DNA of 64,000 nucleotides, taken from NCBI RefSeq assembly GCF_000003855.2, contig NW_003101677.1, positions 2,814,554 through 2,878,553 of the forward strand. Reading direction: 5' to 3'. Position 1 is the first letter of the stretch, and the number at the start of each line of letters is the position of its first letter. The notes beneath the pieces are model-generated. The model was not told the DNA's origin, did no database searches, and saw only the letters and a list, made by a program, of their open reading frames with translations. The DNA comes from Blastomyces gilchristii SLH14081 (taxonomy: Eukaryota; Ascomycota; Eurotiomycetes; Onygenales; Ajellomycetaceae). Positions 1-11,639 of this stretch are shown here, piece after piece. The position numbers were made by a program, and so were the translations under genes.

Positions 1-3000
1 TCTCTGCTCTTGATACATTTGCTCTCTATATGTGAGATTCAGCAGTTCTTTTCCTTAAGACGGAAGATATTATATATAATAATAAAATCAGCTGTTATTG
101 CATAGATTGTAGTTCAGATTCAGCTGATTTTTATCATTAATAAAGTAGCTTTGACATGATCTTCTTGTGATTAATTCTTTAATCTCTGCATTGCTATTTT
201 ACTGTGATATATCTCTAAGAAATGTAATACAAGATGTAATCACTCTCATCTTTTTTGCATTAATATTCATTATAACTCTCTTACAATTCAATATAGATAA
301 GTCATGTGACAATACAGTAACTGTATCAGAAAAATTAATGTTATGAGAATCAAAGATTAGAATAAAAACATTGTTTTACTTTAAGCACTCAACAGCACTT
401 AGTGTAGAAATTAAATAAAAACTTATCAAGCTTTGATACAAATTCTGATATAAATCAAATTCATCAATAAATAATTGATATGATAGGGAAATAACTTGTA
501 TATCAGAGTAAAATATGCTTTTCAAAAGATCTTATTCATATACTATAATTTTCAACTCAGCTTAAATTAGTAAAGATTTGTAATATAATTATATCTCAAT
601 CATCTCAGTTTTAGTTCTCATGACTTAGTGAAGAAAATACTGATCTTGACTCTTATATATCAGCAGATCAGAACTCAATTCAAATATTATATTTATATAA
701 ATATTAAGTTGATTAAGAACTTGAATAATTAAGATATATTTCATCTCATTCTTCATTGTAATTATTTCAAAGAGACTAAATAATAAATTCAAGAATGATA
801 ATCTTTGTACAGTCTGTGAAGTATAGTAAACAGTTTCTTGAACTTTCAGAACTATCATATGAGATCTCATATCTGAATGTCAGTGATTATGTCTAATAAA
901 ATACACTCTTTTAATATGAGATATATTATTCAACTCTGATTTACAGTAGCATTCAAGATTCTCACCCTGATATCAAATAAAATCAGAAGGAAAAATAGGT
1001 TTATTTATTAATAAATATCAGATAAATTTAGTAGAATAATATTTAATAGAGCTTCTTCAACTGTGAGATTGTCATAACTCTGTGAGATTATTGATAATTT
1101 CTGTCATTTCTATATGCATTTGTCACTGAAAAGTTGAGGATTTGAGAAGAGCAGATATCAAGAGAATTGAATTTTAAAAGTAGAGTAATCTTATGAAGAA
1201 TTTAGTGAGATTTTTCTGAGCAGAACTCAGAGTTGATATTTACATTGATAATACTATTGAAATTGAGATTTTCTTAACTGATAAAATCAGAAATTGTACT
1301 CTGTATTACTTTTTCAGAGTTGAGAGACCTTCTGAAAGCAGACTTATCAGTGATATATTCTTCAATAAATGCAGAATTTACATTAATGATTTGTAGTTTT
1401 TTCAGAAAATACTCAACTCTTCAGCTCAGAGTCTCATTGTCAGAATAAATGAATTCATTTCAAAGTTACTGTATTTGTGAGATATATCAATTACTGAATC
1501 AGAATCAATAAATTGATCAGTAATAATAACAGCAATTGCATCAGCAGCTGATATTTTAATATTATCAGTGACTGACTTATCAGAATTCTCTTGATCATTA
1601 TTTTCAGAAATATTCTCCTCAGCAGCTGCTTTTAAAAGCTACTTAATATGCTTAATATTATCAGCAGCATTCTTATTATATGACTCTGTCTTTAGAGAAT
1701 GTTAGTTTTTATAATAATAGAGATATTAAAAGTGATAAACTTACTAAGAATAGTAATACTTCTTTACTAAGAGTATCATTGTCTGAATCACTGTCAGTGA
1801 AATCTTCATTTGCAGTTTCTGGAAAAGAGAGGCTCTGATGTTGAAATTTCAATTGATTATCTCTGAATTCTTGTCTAGAGACAGATAGCAGGTAGTGTTT
1901 CAGATTTCAATTAAACAGACATAATATTTTACTTTCTGATATGATTTGTAGAAAAAAGTTACATAGGTGAAAAGATATAAATGAAGTAAATGAGCAGTCT
2001 TGATAAAATAAAAAGATAAGATTAAATTACTGAAAAGAGATATATTAATAAGAGCTGCAATCAGTGACAATCTACATTAATTTAATATTAAGAATCAAAC
2101 TACTATATTTCTACAATTTACTGAAATTTATATTACAAATTTATCAGAGTTCTATCAAGATTCTAAAAATGAATATTATTATGAATTCTGCATTACTAGA
2201 TGTCTCTGAACTCTCTTATCTGATAGATTTAATGAGACAAATCACTGATTTCAAAAGAAATCTGATATTGATATATCTGAATATAGAATGAATATAATGA
2301 CAGCAATGATAAATGCCAGCTAGATAAGAAGAAGTCAAACTCATCACTGATATCAAGTAGTCTGTTAAAAAGGCATCACTGAACTCAGCATTCAGATACA
2401 GAAATATATGAGAAGAAAATTCAGCTGACAGAGCAGTGTCTGTATCTGAAGATAAAATAAATATATTTTCTTTCTTTTAACAAAGATAATTTGAATTGAA
2501 TGATTACAAGTGTGATAAAAATAAAGAATAAAACATCATACATCTTTTCATTCAGTAGAATGATAATGCTGAATATAATTAAAACATGAAAGTTCTGAAC
2601 TCTCAAAGAAATGAAGACAAGTAGTATTAGATTTTAGTAAATATATTAACTTTTTAATGAAATATTAAATTTTTTTTGACTAACTTAGCTAATCATTTAC
2701 TAATTTAGAATTATGTTCAATGAGAGAAGATAAAGAGTAGAGAAAGTTCAGTAGTAATCAGATTATATAACTGCTATGAAGAATTAATCATCTTTAAATA
2801 CTTCTGTAATTTATTTATCACTGAAAAGTTCTTTCTGATTTTTTTACTGAGTGCAGAAAATCATTGACTTTAATCAATTCTCTGAGTGAGAACAATGATA
2901 TATGAAACATAAGTTAAATATTCATTAGTTAAAGATATTGAATTGAAAACTTTGAACTGAAAAACTAGAAACTGATTCAGAAAAATAGAGATATATATCA

Positions 3001-5389
3001 ATCTTATAACTCAGGTTAAAATATTTGATAATACTGATATAAATAAAAATTTCATCACAGTTATATTACAATGATAAAATATTCTGACATTCTGAGATCT
3101 GATAAGTGAGTTTTCTGAATATCAGTAAATTATCAGAGATGACTTTGCTAAGATAATTCAGAATATCTTAACAGTAAAAAAGAGACATCTGATGAAGAAT
3201 GTATAAGAGAAGATGTGAAAAAAGATCAAATTTTCAGTGATACTTCTAATGAAAGACAGATCAGTGATGTAAAGATTTTCAACACAATCTATTTCTATTT
3301 TAATATATTTAGTTTTCTATGAGTTTTATATATAAATTAGTTAATATATACTTTAATATACATAATTAGAATATATCTGTCTTGATATTCACTGAAGAAA
3401 GTTGTTATATTCTCTATCTTATAATTTGTATAGTTATGACTGCAGAGAATTTACTGATTTCACTATATCAGAAAATCTTTTTTATTCATCTTGAATTCTA
3501 TAGATATATTTCTGACAGTATATTAAACATCTGTTTCTAGTTAATAGAAATGAATTTCTATTCAAAATAGCTGTAATTCATTCAGTGATAGCCTGTGTAA
3601 AAAGTATTCATTCTGAAAATAAGATATAAGTGAAATCTGTCAGATGCACTGATTGCACTCAGAAGTCTTCTAAAATATAAAAGCATTCAAATTCATTACA
3701 TAATAATCTGCAAAGATGACTTAATAATATATATAAAGACTTATCTTTTTCTTTTTCTTCTTTTCTTCTTTCTTTCTTCTTCTTGTCACAATAATACACT
3801 GCAAAGATTATTTTCAGCTCACTCTGTTCTTCTTTATTTCTCAGCACAGTTAGTATTCTGTCAGTTGTAATAGAAAGCTTTTAATCAGAAAAGTTCTAAT
3901 CAAGATATCTTATCTGTATAGTATATCAAGAATATCAGCAATTCATTATATTAGTATCAATTATAGTAATAATAATAATAACAGTAGCAGTATTAAAATA
4001 ATAAGTAATATTCTCAAGTGTATCTGTGCAGTCACTGCAAAGACTTAAGAGAAGAAAGTAAGCAGCTGTCTGAATACTCTGATAAAGTAGTCTAGTAAAC
4101 TGACAATATATAAGCACTGTATTGAGTATATTTTTCTCTGTTATTTGAATACTGCTTATAACAAGATGAAGAGAAGCTCAAAGTCTTATATAAATTATAA
4201 TTATGAGAAAAAGAGATGCATGATTATCTATAAAGAATTAAAAGAATAAGTTAACAGTCTGATCTAAACTTATAAATTTTATCTTTCTTTATCAGGTTAA
4301 TTCAAGATAATAATAAAGAAGACTATATTGAAATTAGTAAAGAATCTTTCAAAACAAATTAAGAAAGTCAAGACTCAGTGATAGAAAGCAGAAGCTCAAT
4401 GTATAAAAAGTATTAATATTGCTGTAAAAGTCTCAAATGTTATAATCAGTGCTACTGAAAAAGTAAAAATTGAGATTGAAAAGACAAAGCTGAATATTAA
4501 AAAGACAAAGCTTGAGCTTAAAAAGAAGAAAGTTACTGTTAAGAAGAAGAAAGTTATTATTAAGAAGAAGAAAGTTATTACTGAGAAGATTAAATTAAAA
4601 ATTGAGAGAAGTAGGCTTACAGTGCAGCATGAGATTTTAATAACAGTAAATCACTATATTAAAGTTTAAAAATAAGTAATAATGAATCTTATAAATGTTA
4701 TAAATAATATCAATCAGAATGCATTGAATATTACTGTTAAGACATGTGAAATATTGAAATAATTTAAGAGATTTACTGATTACTGATAGAAGTGTAATGA
4801 GAAATCTGATAATAGTAATAATTCTCTTTCTGTCTTTACTACTGATACTGATGCTGATGCTGATACTGATACTTCTATTACTGTTACTAGTCTTCTCTCT
4901 CTCTTCTTCTCTGATGTTCTGACTTCAGTTGATTCTCTGACTATGAGCAGCTCTGAAACTCTTGACATTCTCAGTTAAAAAGTAAGTTAGAATCAGTGAA
5001 ATGATTCTCAGATTTATACAGAAGTTGATAATAATATAGATGAATAAATATATCACTTCTAACTCTCTCTCTAAAACTCTCTCTCTTAAACAGCAAATGA
5101 TCATTGACACTGACTCTTCAAAAACTTCAACATTAATTTACAAGTTCACAGAAATGAATATTAATACTGATGTGAATATGACAGGAAATAATGATAATAA
5201 GAGAGAGATAATTCAGAGAATCTGAGAGAAATTAAATAGAGATATAACAGATTTTTAATAGAGAATGATTTCAGTGAATAAGATATTTTTTAGAATTAGT
5301 GATTATATAGATAGAAATCAGTGACATTGTCAATATAATGATAATTTTTTCCTGTTCATAACTTGTTTATGATTCCATGGCTTATCCAC
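1..5389. repeat. AT-rich, RIP-degraded relic DNA, family not identified
   Basis: This stretch is strongly AT-rich and nearly devoid of CG, CC and GG dinucleotides, like the recognisable dead transposons further on, and stop codons interrupt every frame. I see no conserved reverse transcriptase, integrase or transposase motif. Two local signs of former coding remain: an acidic, fairly open reading on the minus strand around 1300-1700, and a lysine-rich heptad-like stretch on the plus strand around 4400-4668. Its right edge is abrupt, turning GC-balanced near 5390-5400. It is most likely decayed transposon sequence, by inference from composition. Confidence 0.6.
4390..4668 (+). pseudogene. Lysine-rich coiled-coil-like coding relic with tandem repeats
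   Basis: One plus-strand frame stays open for about 90 codons, ending in TAA near 4668. It reads as strongly charged heptad-like repeats of the type KKKKVTVKKKKVIIKKKKV. The DNA shows imperfect ~24-bp tandem units, each with an AAGAAGAAGAAAGTTA core, between about 4525 and 4585. Upstream the frame is closed by stops, so this is a fragment. I do not recognise a family. It could be a gag-like or structural piece of the surrounding dead element, or low-complexity purine-rich DNA that happens to stay open. Confidence 0.3.
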
Positions 5390-5489
5390 CATTATATTAA
5401 GATTTACAGTTCAGTGACGGTGTCAGCAACTGGCACGGCGGAACAACCATAACCCGGTCGTATAATAAGCCTACGTTTTTCCGGTATGG

Positions 5490-5573
5490 TACACCTACCC
5501 TAGTCACGTGCCACCCCAACCTATTTAGTGTAACTCGCGTAGTTAGATTACAACACATCGTTATCCTCCAAGA
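5490..5573 (+). repeat. LTR-like fragment shared with the copia 3' ends at 41.6 and 48.8 kb
   Basis: About 84 bp, from the CACCTACCCTAGTCACGTGC segment through TCCTCCAAGA, match the terminal repeat at 41600-41690 (same strand) and at 48748-48840 (opposite strand). CpG sites are preserved. The left part of the LTR found at 41586 (TGTTGGTGATTA...) is not recognisable here, so this looks like a partial solo LTR. It lies at the boundary between the AT-rich relic and the BET3 island, about 290 bp upstream of the BET3 start codon. Confidence 0.6.
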
Positions 5574-5865
5574 GAAGCGGGCTTACTTATGCAATCCATC
5601 CTCTTCCACCCAGAGAGTTGTCCAACAACATTTCATCCATCGATTCTCCTGATACCAACACTACCCCACCTACTTTGTTGTATAGCGCGACTAATTTTCT
5701 GTGGTTGAAATATGTGACGTGCGTGGGACAATTACTACATCCATTAGTTCCTGCTCCATATTTCCCCGCTACAACAATTCCTGAGACGAACGATACGAAC
5801 CTCCAACCCCGTTTCTGCGGCGATAAGATAGCTAGCGATAGAGCTTCGTTGCATATATAATAAAG
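5574..5865 (+). promoter_or_regulatory. BET3 upstream region (promoter/5' UTR)
   Basis: This is GC-balanced DNA between the LTR-like fragment and the BET3 start. It contains an 80-codon open frame (5618-5860) that I cannot match to any family. It ends five bases before the BET3 ATG, so it is more likely leader sequence or an upstream ORF than a separate gene. No clear TATA box was seen. Confidence 0.35.
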
Positions 5866-6959
5866 ATGTCCTCGACCAAGACGTCAACGTCAAGGATCGG
5901 TGAAGAGTACGTTTCTCGTTATGATGTCTAGCGAAAACAATATATCAAAATATATGGGTCTTACATCCGTACTAACATCTAGTTGTTTCTTATTCTAGGA
6001 CATGGAAGTGAGTTCCCCCCTAAGATAAGATGATCTCCCGAACGCCCCGGTTTCCTTTTTCCATTTCCTTTCCTTCCTTCCTTCTTCTCACAACATACAA
6101 ACGGTATTGCACGCTCAAAATGACCAAACATTAAACGTCAAAAACAAATCCAGAACAAAAGTCGACAAAGTCAACGCGGAGCTCGTGACACTGACATACG
6201 GCACTATCGTCGCGCAACTCTGCAACGACTACGACAGCGACTACGTGGAAGTAAACAAGCAGCTAGATAAGATGGGATATAACATCGGCATGCGGCTAAT
6301 CGAAGACTTCCTGGCCAAATCGGACACGGGGCCGCTGTGCGAATTTCAGAGAGACTGCGGATATGATCTCGAAGGTGGGATTATTTATATCTATCTATAA
6401 TATATATATAAATATAATAACTAAGCTAAATCCATTATAACTGCGCTACTACAGGTCGGATTCAAGATATTCCTCAACATCACGCCGACGATCACGAACT
6501 GGACGAGCGATAATAAATCCTTCTCGCTCATATTTGAAGAGAACCCGCTAGCAGACTTTGTAGAGCTGCCGGATGACGGACGGGCCCAGGATGAGCTGTG
6601 GTTTTCAAATATCCTATGCGGGGTGCTGCGGGGGGCCCTTGAGATGGTGAGCTTTCTTTTTTTCTTCCTCTCCCTCTAATTTGGCATTTCCATCTGCATT
6701 TTTTTTTCTTTTTTCCCTTGAATTCTATCCCGCTACGGCGCAGTGGTTTTGTCTCATTGGGGACCACAACGGGCATTTAGTGGCGGAAAATGCCGAGCTA
6801 CGAATAAATATTAATAAAAAACCTGGAATTTTGCTCCAGGTCCAAATGCAAGTTGAGGCTCATTTTGTGAGCGATGTGCTGCGAGGGAACGATGCGACGG
6901 AAATGCGGGTGTCTTTAGTGCGGTACCTTGAGGATGAGTTACCACCAGATGATGAGTGA
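5866..6959 (+). pseudogene. BET3: TRAPP complex subunit BET3 (TRAPPC3), five exons, one-base frameshift in exon 3
   Basis: BET3 is a core subunit of the TRAPP tethering complexes (Ypt1/Rab1 exchange factor) at the Golgi. Exons inferred from splice sites and homology are 5866-5906, 5999-6007 (only 9 nt), 6154-6374, 6455-6646 and 6840-6959. The introns are GT-AG, the first with an ACTAAC branch site. Family hallmarks are visible: TLTYGTIVAQL, NKQLDKMGYNIGMRLIEDFL, NITPTITNW, ENPLADFVELPDD, LCGVLRGALEM and the C-terminal [12 protein letters not shown]. The exons total 583 nt, one more than 194 codons. The frame used up to about 6330 differs by one base from the frame that gives the conserved NFRETADMISK segment just before exon 4. 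An extra C in the GGGGCCGC run (about 6328-6335) explains this. Either the copy is a very recent pseudogene or the assembly has a one-base error; everything else looks functional. Product identity is firm. Confidence 0.88.
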
Positions 6960-7124
6960 ACGAATGAAAGAATGAAATGAAATGACATGAATGAACATTT
7001 TATGTTTTTCTCTCTTTCACATTTTCATACTATATCCCCCCGTCTTCTTCCAGCCCGGGGTCTTTTTTCTATTCGCGGTTTATCCTCATTTCGATAGTAT
7101 TTTCTACCCTTGTTAGGTGCCCTT

Positions 7125-7155
<31 letters not shown>

Positions 7156-7472
7156 CTCTCTATATATTATAGAAAAACCAACTTTTCCAAGTAAAATGCC
7201 CTGTAACATGACCTCACATGATATCATATGCATCTCATCAAAATGAATTCATCTGAACAGCCAGCTCTGCAGTCTGTACAGCTCTGATATTAATCTTCAT
7301 TCTTTTCTTTACAGACATTCTCTACTGTATTTACATTCTTTATACTCTCCTCTACATTCATTTCAATCTATATATTTATTAGTATACTTATTTCATGCAC
7401 TGCTGCTTAGTGTGTGAGAATTCTCATTCTCTCAGTGCATTTGAATAATGTCAATTCAATGCATTATTTCAT
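6960..7472. other. BET3 3' flank with (ATT)n microsatellite and transition to AT-rich DNA
   Basis: The 3' flank of BET3 stays GC-balanced to about 7110. A run of roughly ten ATT units follows at 7126-7155, and then RIP-type AT-rich DNA starts. No gene is visible. The microsatellite resembles SINE/LINE tails in this window, but no SINE body precedes it. Confidence 0.5.
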
Positions 7473-7474
7473 AC

Positions 7475-7830
7475 ATGCGGCCACCCGGTAGCGCCTTGGC
7501 GTGGGAAACCAAGGCGTGTGGGTTCGAAACCCGCAGGATACATTAAATCCGGAACCCAAGCACCTCAGGTTTCTAATAAATACAGAGGTGTACAAATCAC
7601 TTCAACAAAAATCACTCTATGTCCCTGGGCTGGGAAGTTATTATCGCATGTATCTAATTGTCACTCCTTTGTATTTCCTATGTTCTTGTTATCTTGGTGT
7701 GGTCTCAACACCTGTATTTCCTCCTGTATAATCAACACTTGGCCTGTATTTAACATCACGCAAGGACTCATTATAAGCTCCGCTTGCATATGAGTATAAT
7801 GAAAGAATAATAATAATAATAATAATAATA
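7475..7830 (+). mobile_element. tRNA-derived SINE, copy 1 (5'-truncated)
   Basis: This copy starts inside the tRNA-like head, lacking the A-box half, and keeps the B box GGTTCGAAACC. It then carries the same body as the copies at 11.6 and 53.7 kb and an (AAT)n tail. ATACATGC occurs at 7471-7478 and again right after the tail at 7828-7835, a probable target duplication, although its last bases overlap the SINE start. CpG sites are largely intact although the flanks are heavily mutated. Open frames inside it are not genes. Confidence 0.85.
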
Positions 7831-9915
7831 CATGCTCTACATACCGTGAAGCTCAATATCATGCATGTCAGATATATTCAGTTCAAATCTCCTGCTTATC
7901 ATTGAGAGATATAGCTGTTTTTATACTTAACTCATAGTAAGTTAAGCTGTCACACTGTGATATATACTGTGAAGACTGTTCATCTCATCTGTTTTACACT
8001 GTTAATTATCTCTTCAGAAACTGTAATAACTGTCAAGCTCTTAATTATGAATATATCTGTGATATTAAATACTATTGTTTGACAGCTGCTACAGTAGTTA
8101 CTGCAGTAGATAAGTCTGTCAATTATATATATACAGATTCACTGAAGTGATTAGCTCTTAATAATCTTAACACTTAAACTAACTTAACTACTTCTGAATT
8201 AGCTGTTAATTCTTTAATTATCTATAGTTACTAATCTGTTCTCTGAAGAAAAGCTTGAATCTTTCATAGACTTGTAAATAAGTAAACTATTTAAAGAGAG
8301 AGAATATGAACAGTATTTAAAGAGAATCTCTATAATTAATATAAAAGACTCTATTCTGATTTACTCAGATGACTTAAAAAATAAGAATTTAAATAGATTA
8401 GATACAGATATTACTGTAAGAAATTCTGCTTCTTGTGAATTCTTTACCTCTATTTCTATCTCTTATATAATTAATAGAGTTAGCAGCTCTTGACTACATA
8501 TAACTATATAGACTGAAGTTTGTGAATACTATTTATAACTCAGCTTAAATACTATTATATATTTAATCTCTATATTTTATCTTTCTACTGTAAGTACTTC
8601 TAGTAGTTAATAGTATATATTATATCAAGCTGTAAATATCTGAATAATTGTCTATAAGCACTTATTCTTATATTTCAAGCTCTGTCAGTCAGTAGCTATC
8701 TATTATAACTGAAAGAATTAGAAACTTATATACTTTAATCTTTATAAACTCTACTACAGATACTCAGAAGTAGTTACTTAAATTATAAATAATCTCTATA
8801 AAAGAAGTTTTAGAGAATATATTAATTACTTATATGATATTATTCTTTATATCTATGACAGAGAAACTCTCTGAACTTATGAATAAATCAATGTTAATAA
8901 AGAATATTCTTGAGTATTTCTCACAGAATTAAGTTATTTTTCTATAAGAAATACTTACTATCTGTAAACACTCTTAAACTGAGTTTCTAGACATAATCTT
9001 CAGAGATACTTATAAACTGAAAAGAAACTTTTTTAAGTTATAATTATTTAAGGTCTTCTACTGAATTATAATCTATAAAAACTTTTATAAGTTTGTATTT
9101 AAAATTAACTTACAAGCTCAGCTGTGTGATATAAAAGATGAAGAAGCTGTTATCTATATAATAACAGATTTCTACTATACTAAAGTTAAGAACTAGCTGA
9201 ACTATTTAAAGAATAATTATAAGAGATCTTACTAATCTATTCTTAAGATCTATTTAAGAAATAAGTTAAGAGACTTTATAAGCTGAACAGAGAACATCTG
9301 AACTATAATTATTAATATTAGAAAAAGAGATAAGAAATCTGATAAAGACTACTTATAGCACTTTATAAAATTATAATATGAATTAAGATCTGTGAAAACA
9401 GAGCTCTGAAATAAGATCTGAATAATAATATTTATAAAGAAGTTAAATAAAGATATATAGAATAAGCTTATTAAGTAAGACTCTAAGCTTTTAACTCTGA
9501 AGAAACTGATAACTCTTATTTATCACTTACAGATCACTGTAAGAGTCACAGATTTATAAAGAGTAAATTATCAATCAGCTCTGCAAGAGCTAGAATAACA
9601 GAGAACAGATTTATTAAAAAAAGATAATAAGATATAAACAGATTTATATTTAACTACTGAGTAAAGAGAAAGAGTTTTATAAGCTTTTATAAATAGAGTA
9701 TATAATAGAGAGATTAAGAAAAAGAAACTCTGCTTTATCTATTTTAAATCAGAATATCTCTGTGCAAACTATTCAGATAAATTAAAATAGAAATTTAAGA
9801 AGTTATAGATAGAGTTAATAACAGTCTTTTTAAGAGTTTTAAAACTGATATCTGACTCTGTTACTCTCTCAATAAAAATACATACTTATAAGAAGAGACT
9901 GTGCTGCAGTACTAC

Positions 9916-10421
9916 TAGACTGGCTGCTGAAATCATGAATTTCATGTTTAGTCTCATTTGGTCTGATCTCATACATTTCTTGGCGTGAATCCCACTGGGA
10001 CTAGTCATTAAAAAAACATGCAAAGTGACTATATATCAGATCTTAAAATGGAACCATGACTTGAAAAAAATGAGAAAGTCATCTCATTTAATCTCATTTA
10101 GTCTCATTCTTAGCATAAAGTTACTATTTTTAGACATTTTAAGGTTTTTTTTAGACTATTTTTAATTTTTTAAAAAGTAACACTTTTTGATAACACTCAA
10201 ATGAGATTTAAAGTCATTTAAAGCAATAAAAATAATTTAAATTGAGAAGTGAAAATCATGATCTCATTTGAAAAATGTGACAAGAGTAGACAGTAAGTCT
10301 CACTGAGACAGTATGAAACTACTATCTAATGTTAAAACCGTGTAATGAGATCAGTTGAATTGATAATGAGACTATCAAAAAATCTGATCCTGGTCTCAGA
10401 CACGGTCACATAGTCAGTCTA
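9916..10421 (+). mobile_element. 506-bp MITE, copy M1, with 8-bp target duplication
   Basis: The ends are TAGACTGGC and GTCAGTCTA, a short terminal inverted repeat. The 8-bp sequence AGTACTAC flanks the element exactly (9908-9915 and 10422-10429). There is no coding capacity. Near the left end are repeated CTCATTTAGT-like motifs, and the centre contains T-rich and A-rich tracts. The 8-bp duplication is typical of hAT-type transposases, but the terminal bases fit the usual hAT consensus only partly, so the superfamily is inferred. Confidence 0.88.
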
Positions 10422-10440
10422 AGTACTACTATCTCATAAG

Positions 10441-10947
10441 TAGACTGACTACTGAGATCATGAATTTCACATTTGATTTCATTTAGTCTGATTTCATACA
10501 TTTCTTGATGTGAATCCCGCTGGGACTAGTTATTAAAAAAACATGTAAAGTGACTATATATCAGATCTTAAAATGAAACCATGACTTGAAAAAAATAAGA
10601 AAGTAATCTCATTTAGTCTCATTTAGTCTCATTCTTGATATAAAGTTACTATTTTTTAGACATTTTAAGGTTTTTTTAGACTATTTTTAATTTTTTAAAA
10701 AGTAATGGGTTTTTGATAACGCTCAAATAAGATTTAAAGTCATTTAAAGCAATAAAAATAATTTAAATTGAGAAGTGGAAATCATGATCTCATTTGAAAA
10801 ATATGATAAGAGTAGACAGTAAGTCTCACTGAGACAGTATGAGACTACTATCTAATGTTAAAACCATGTAATGAGATCAGTTGAATTGATAATAAAACTA
10901 TCAAAAAATCTGGTTCTGATCTCAGACACAGTCACACGGTCAGTCTA
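10441..10947 (+). mobile_element. 507-bp MITE, copy M2, tandem with M1
   Basis: Same family and orientation as M1, beginning 19 bp after M1 ends. This copy has a perfect 9-bp terminal inverted repeat (TAGACTGAC/GTCAGTCTA) and an exact 8-bp target duplication CTCATAAG (10433-10440 and 10948-10955). It differs from M1 mainly by C/T and G/A transitions, as expected if RIP has acted on copies above the usual length threshold. Confidence 0.88.
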
Positions 10948-11639
10948 CTCATAAGTATAAAAAGTATTAATAAACTCAGAGTCTTAGATTACTATAGTGT
11001 TTCTAAAGCTTATAGAGTGAATAAGCTGAGTAATAAAAACTGAGAATCTGCTCTTATAATAAGCAGAGTGTGAGAACTCAGATCTGAGAACTGAGAGACT
11101 TATAGAAGTTATCTTTAAATTATAAGATCTCTCTGAAATCTGAAAGAGATTTCTTAGAAACTGTAATTATTACAGATATTATAGATAACATGTACTTAGA
11201 ACTTGTATTTCTTTAAAGACATAATTCATACATAGCTGTCTATAAGTTAGGTTTATACTTTCAATCAGTGTTAATAGACTTACTTACAGAGATAGAATCA
11301 GTTAATATTACAGAGTTAATCAGAGAAGACAAGCTCATCTATATAATAACTTTATAAATATCTGAGAATCTCACAGTTATGAAAACTAAGCTTCAGATAT
11401 CAGAGAAATATTAAGATCTTATAGAGATATTTAGTTCAGTTAAGATAGCTAAGCTTTTATCTCACTATAAGAAGAATCTGATAATAAATTTAATAGAAGA
11501 ATAGAAACTCTTCTGAGAATTAATATATAAGCTCTCTTATTATAAAACAGAGATCTTATAAGCTTATATAAAGAAGAATTTAAAGAATGACTTTATCTAA
11601 CTTTCACAGATCTTTATAAAAGTCTCTGTAATATTTATA

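Noticed and set aside
5618..5860. An 80-codon gene upstream of BET3
   Set aside because: There is no homology signal, and it ends five bases before the BET3 start; it is more likely a leader sequence.
7126..7155. CRISPR-like or functional repeat array
   Set aside because: These are ATT microsatellites, like the tails of the SINEs and LINEs; there are no spacer-repeat structures anywhere in the window.
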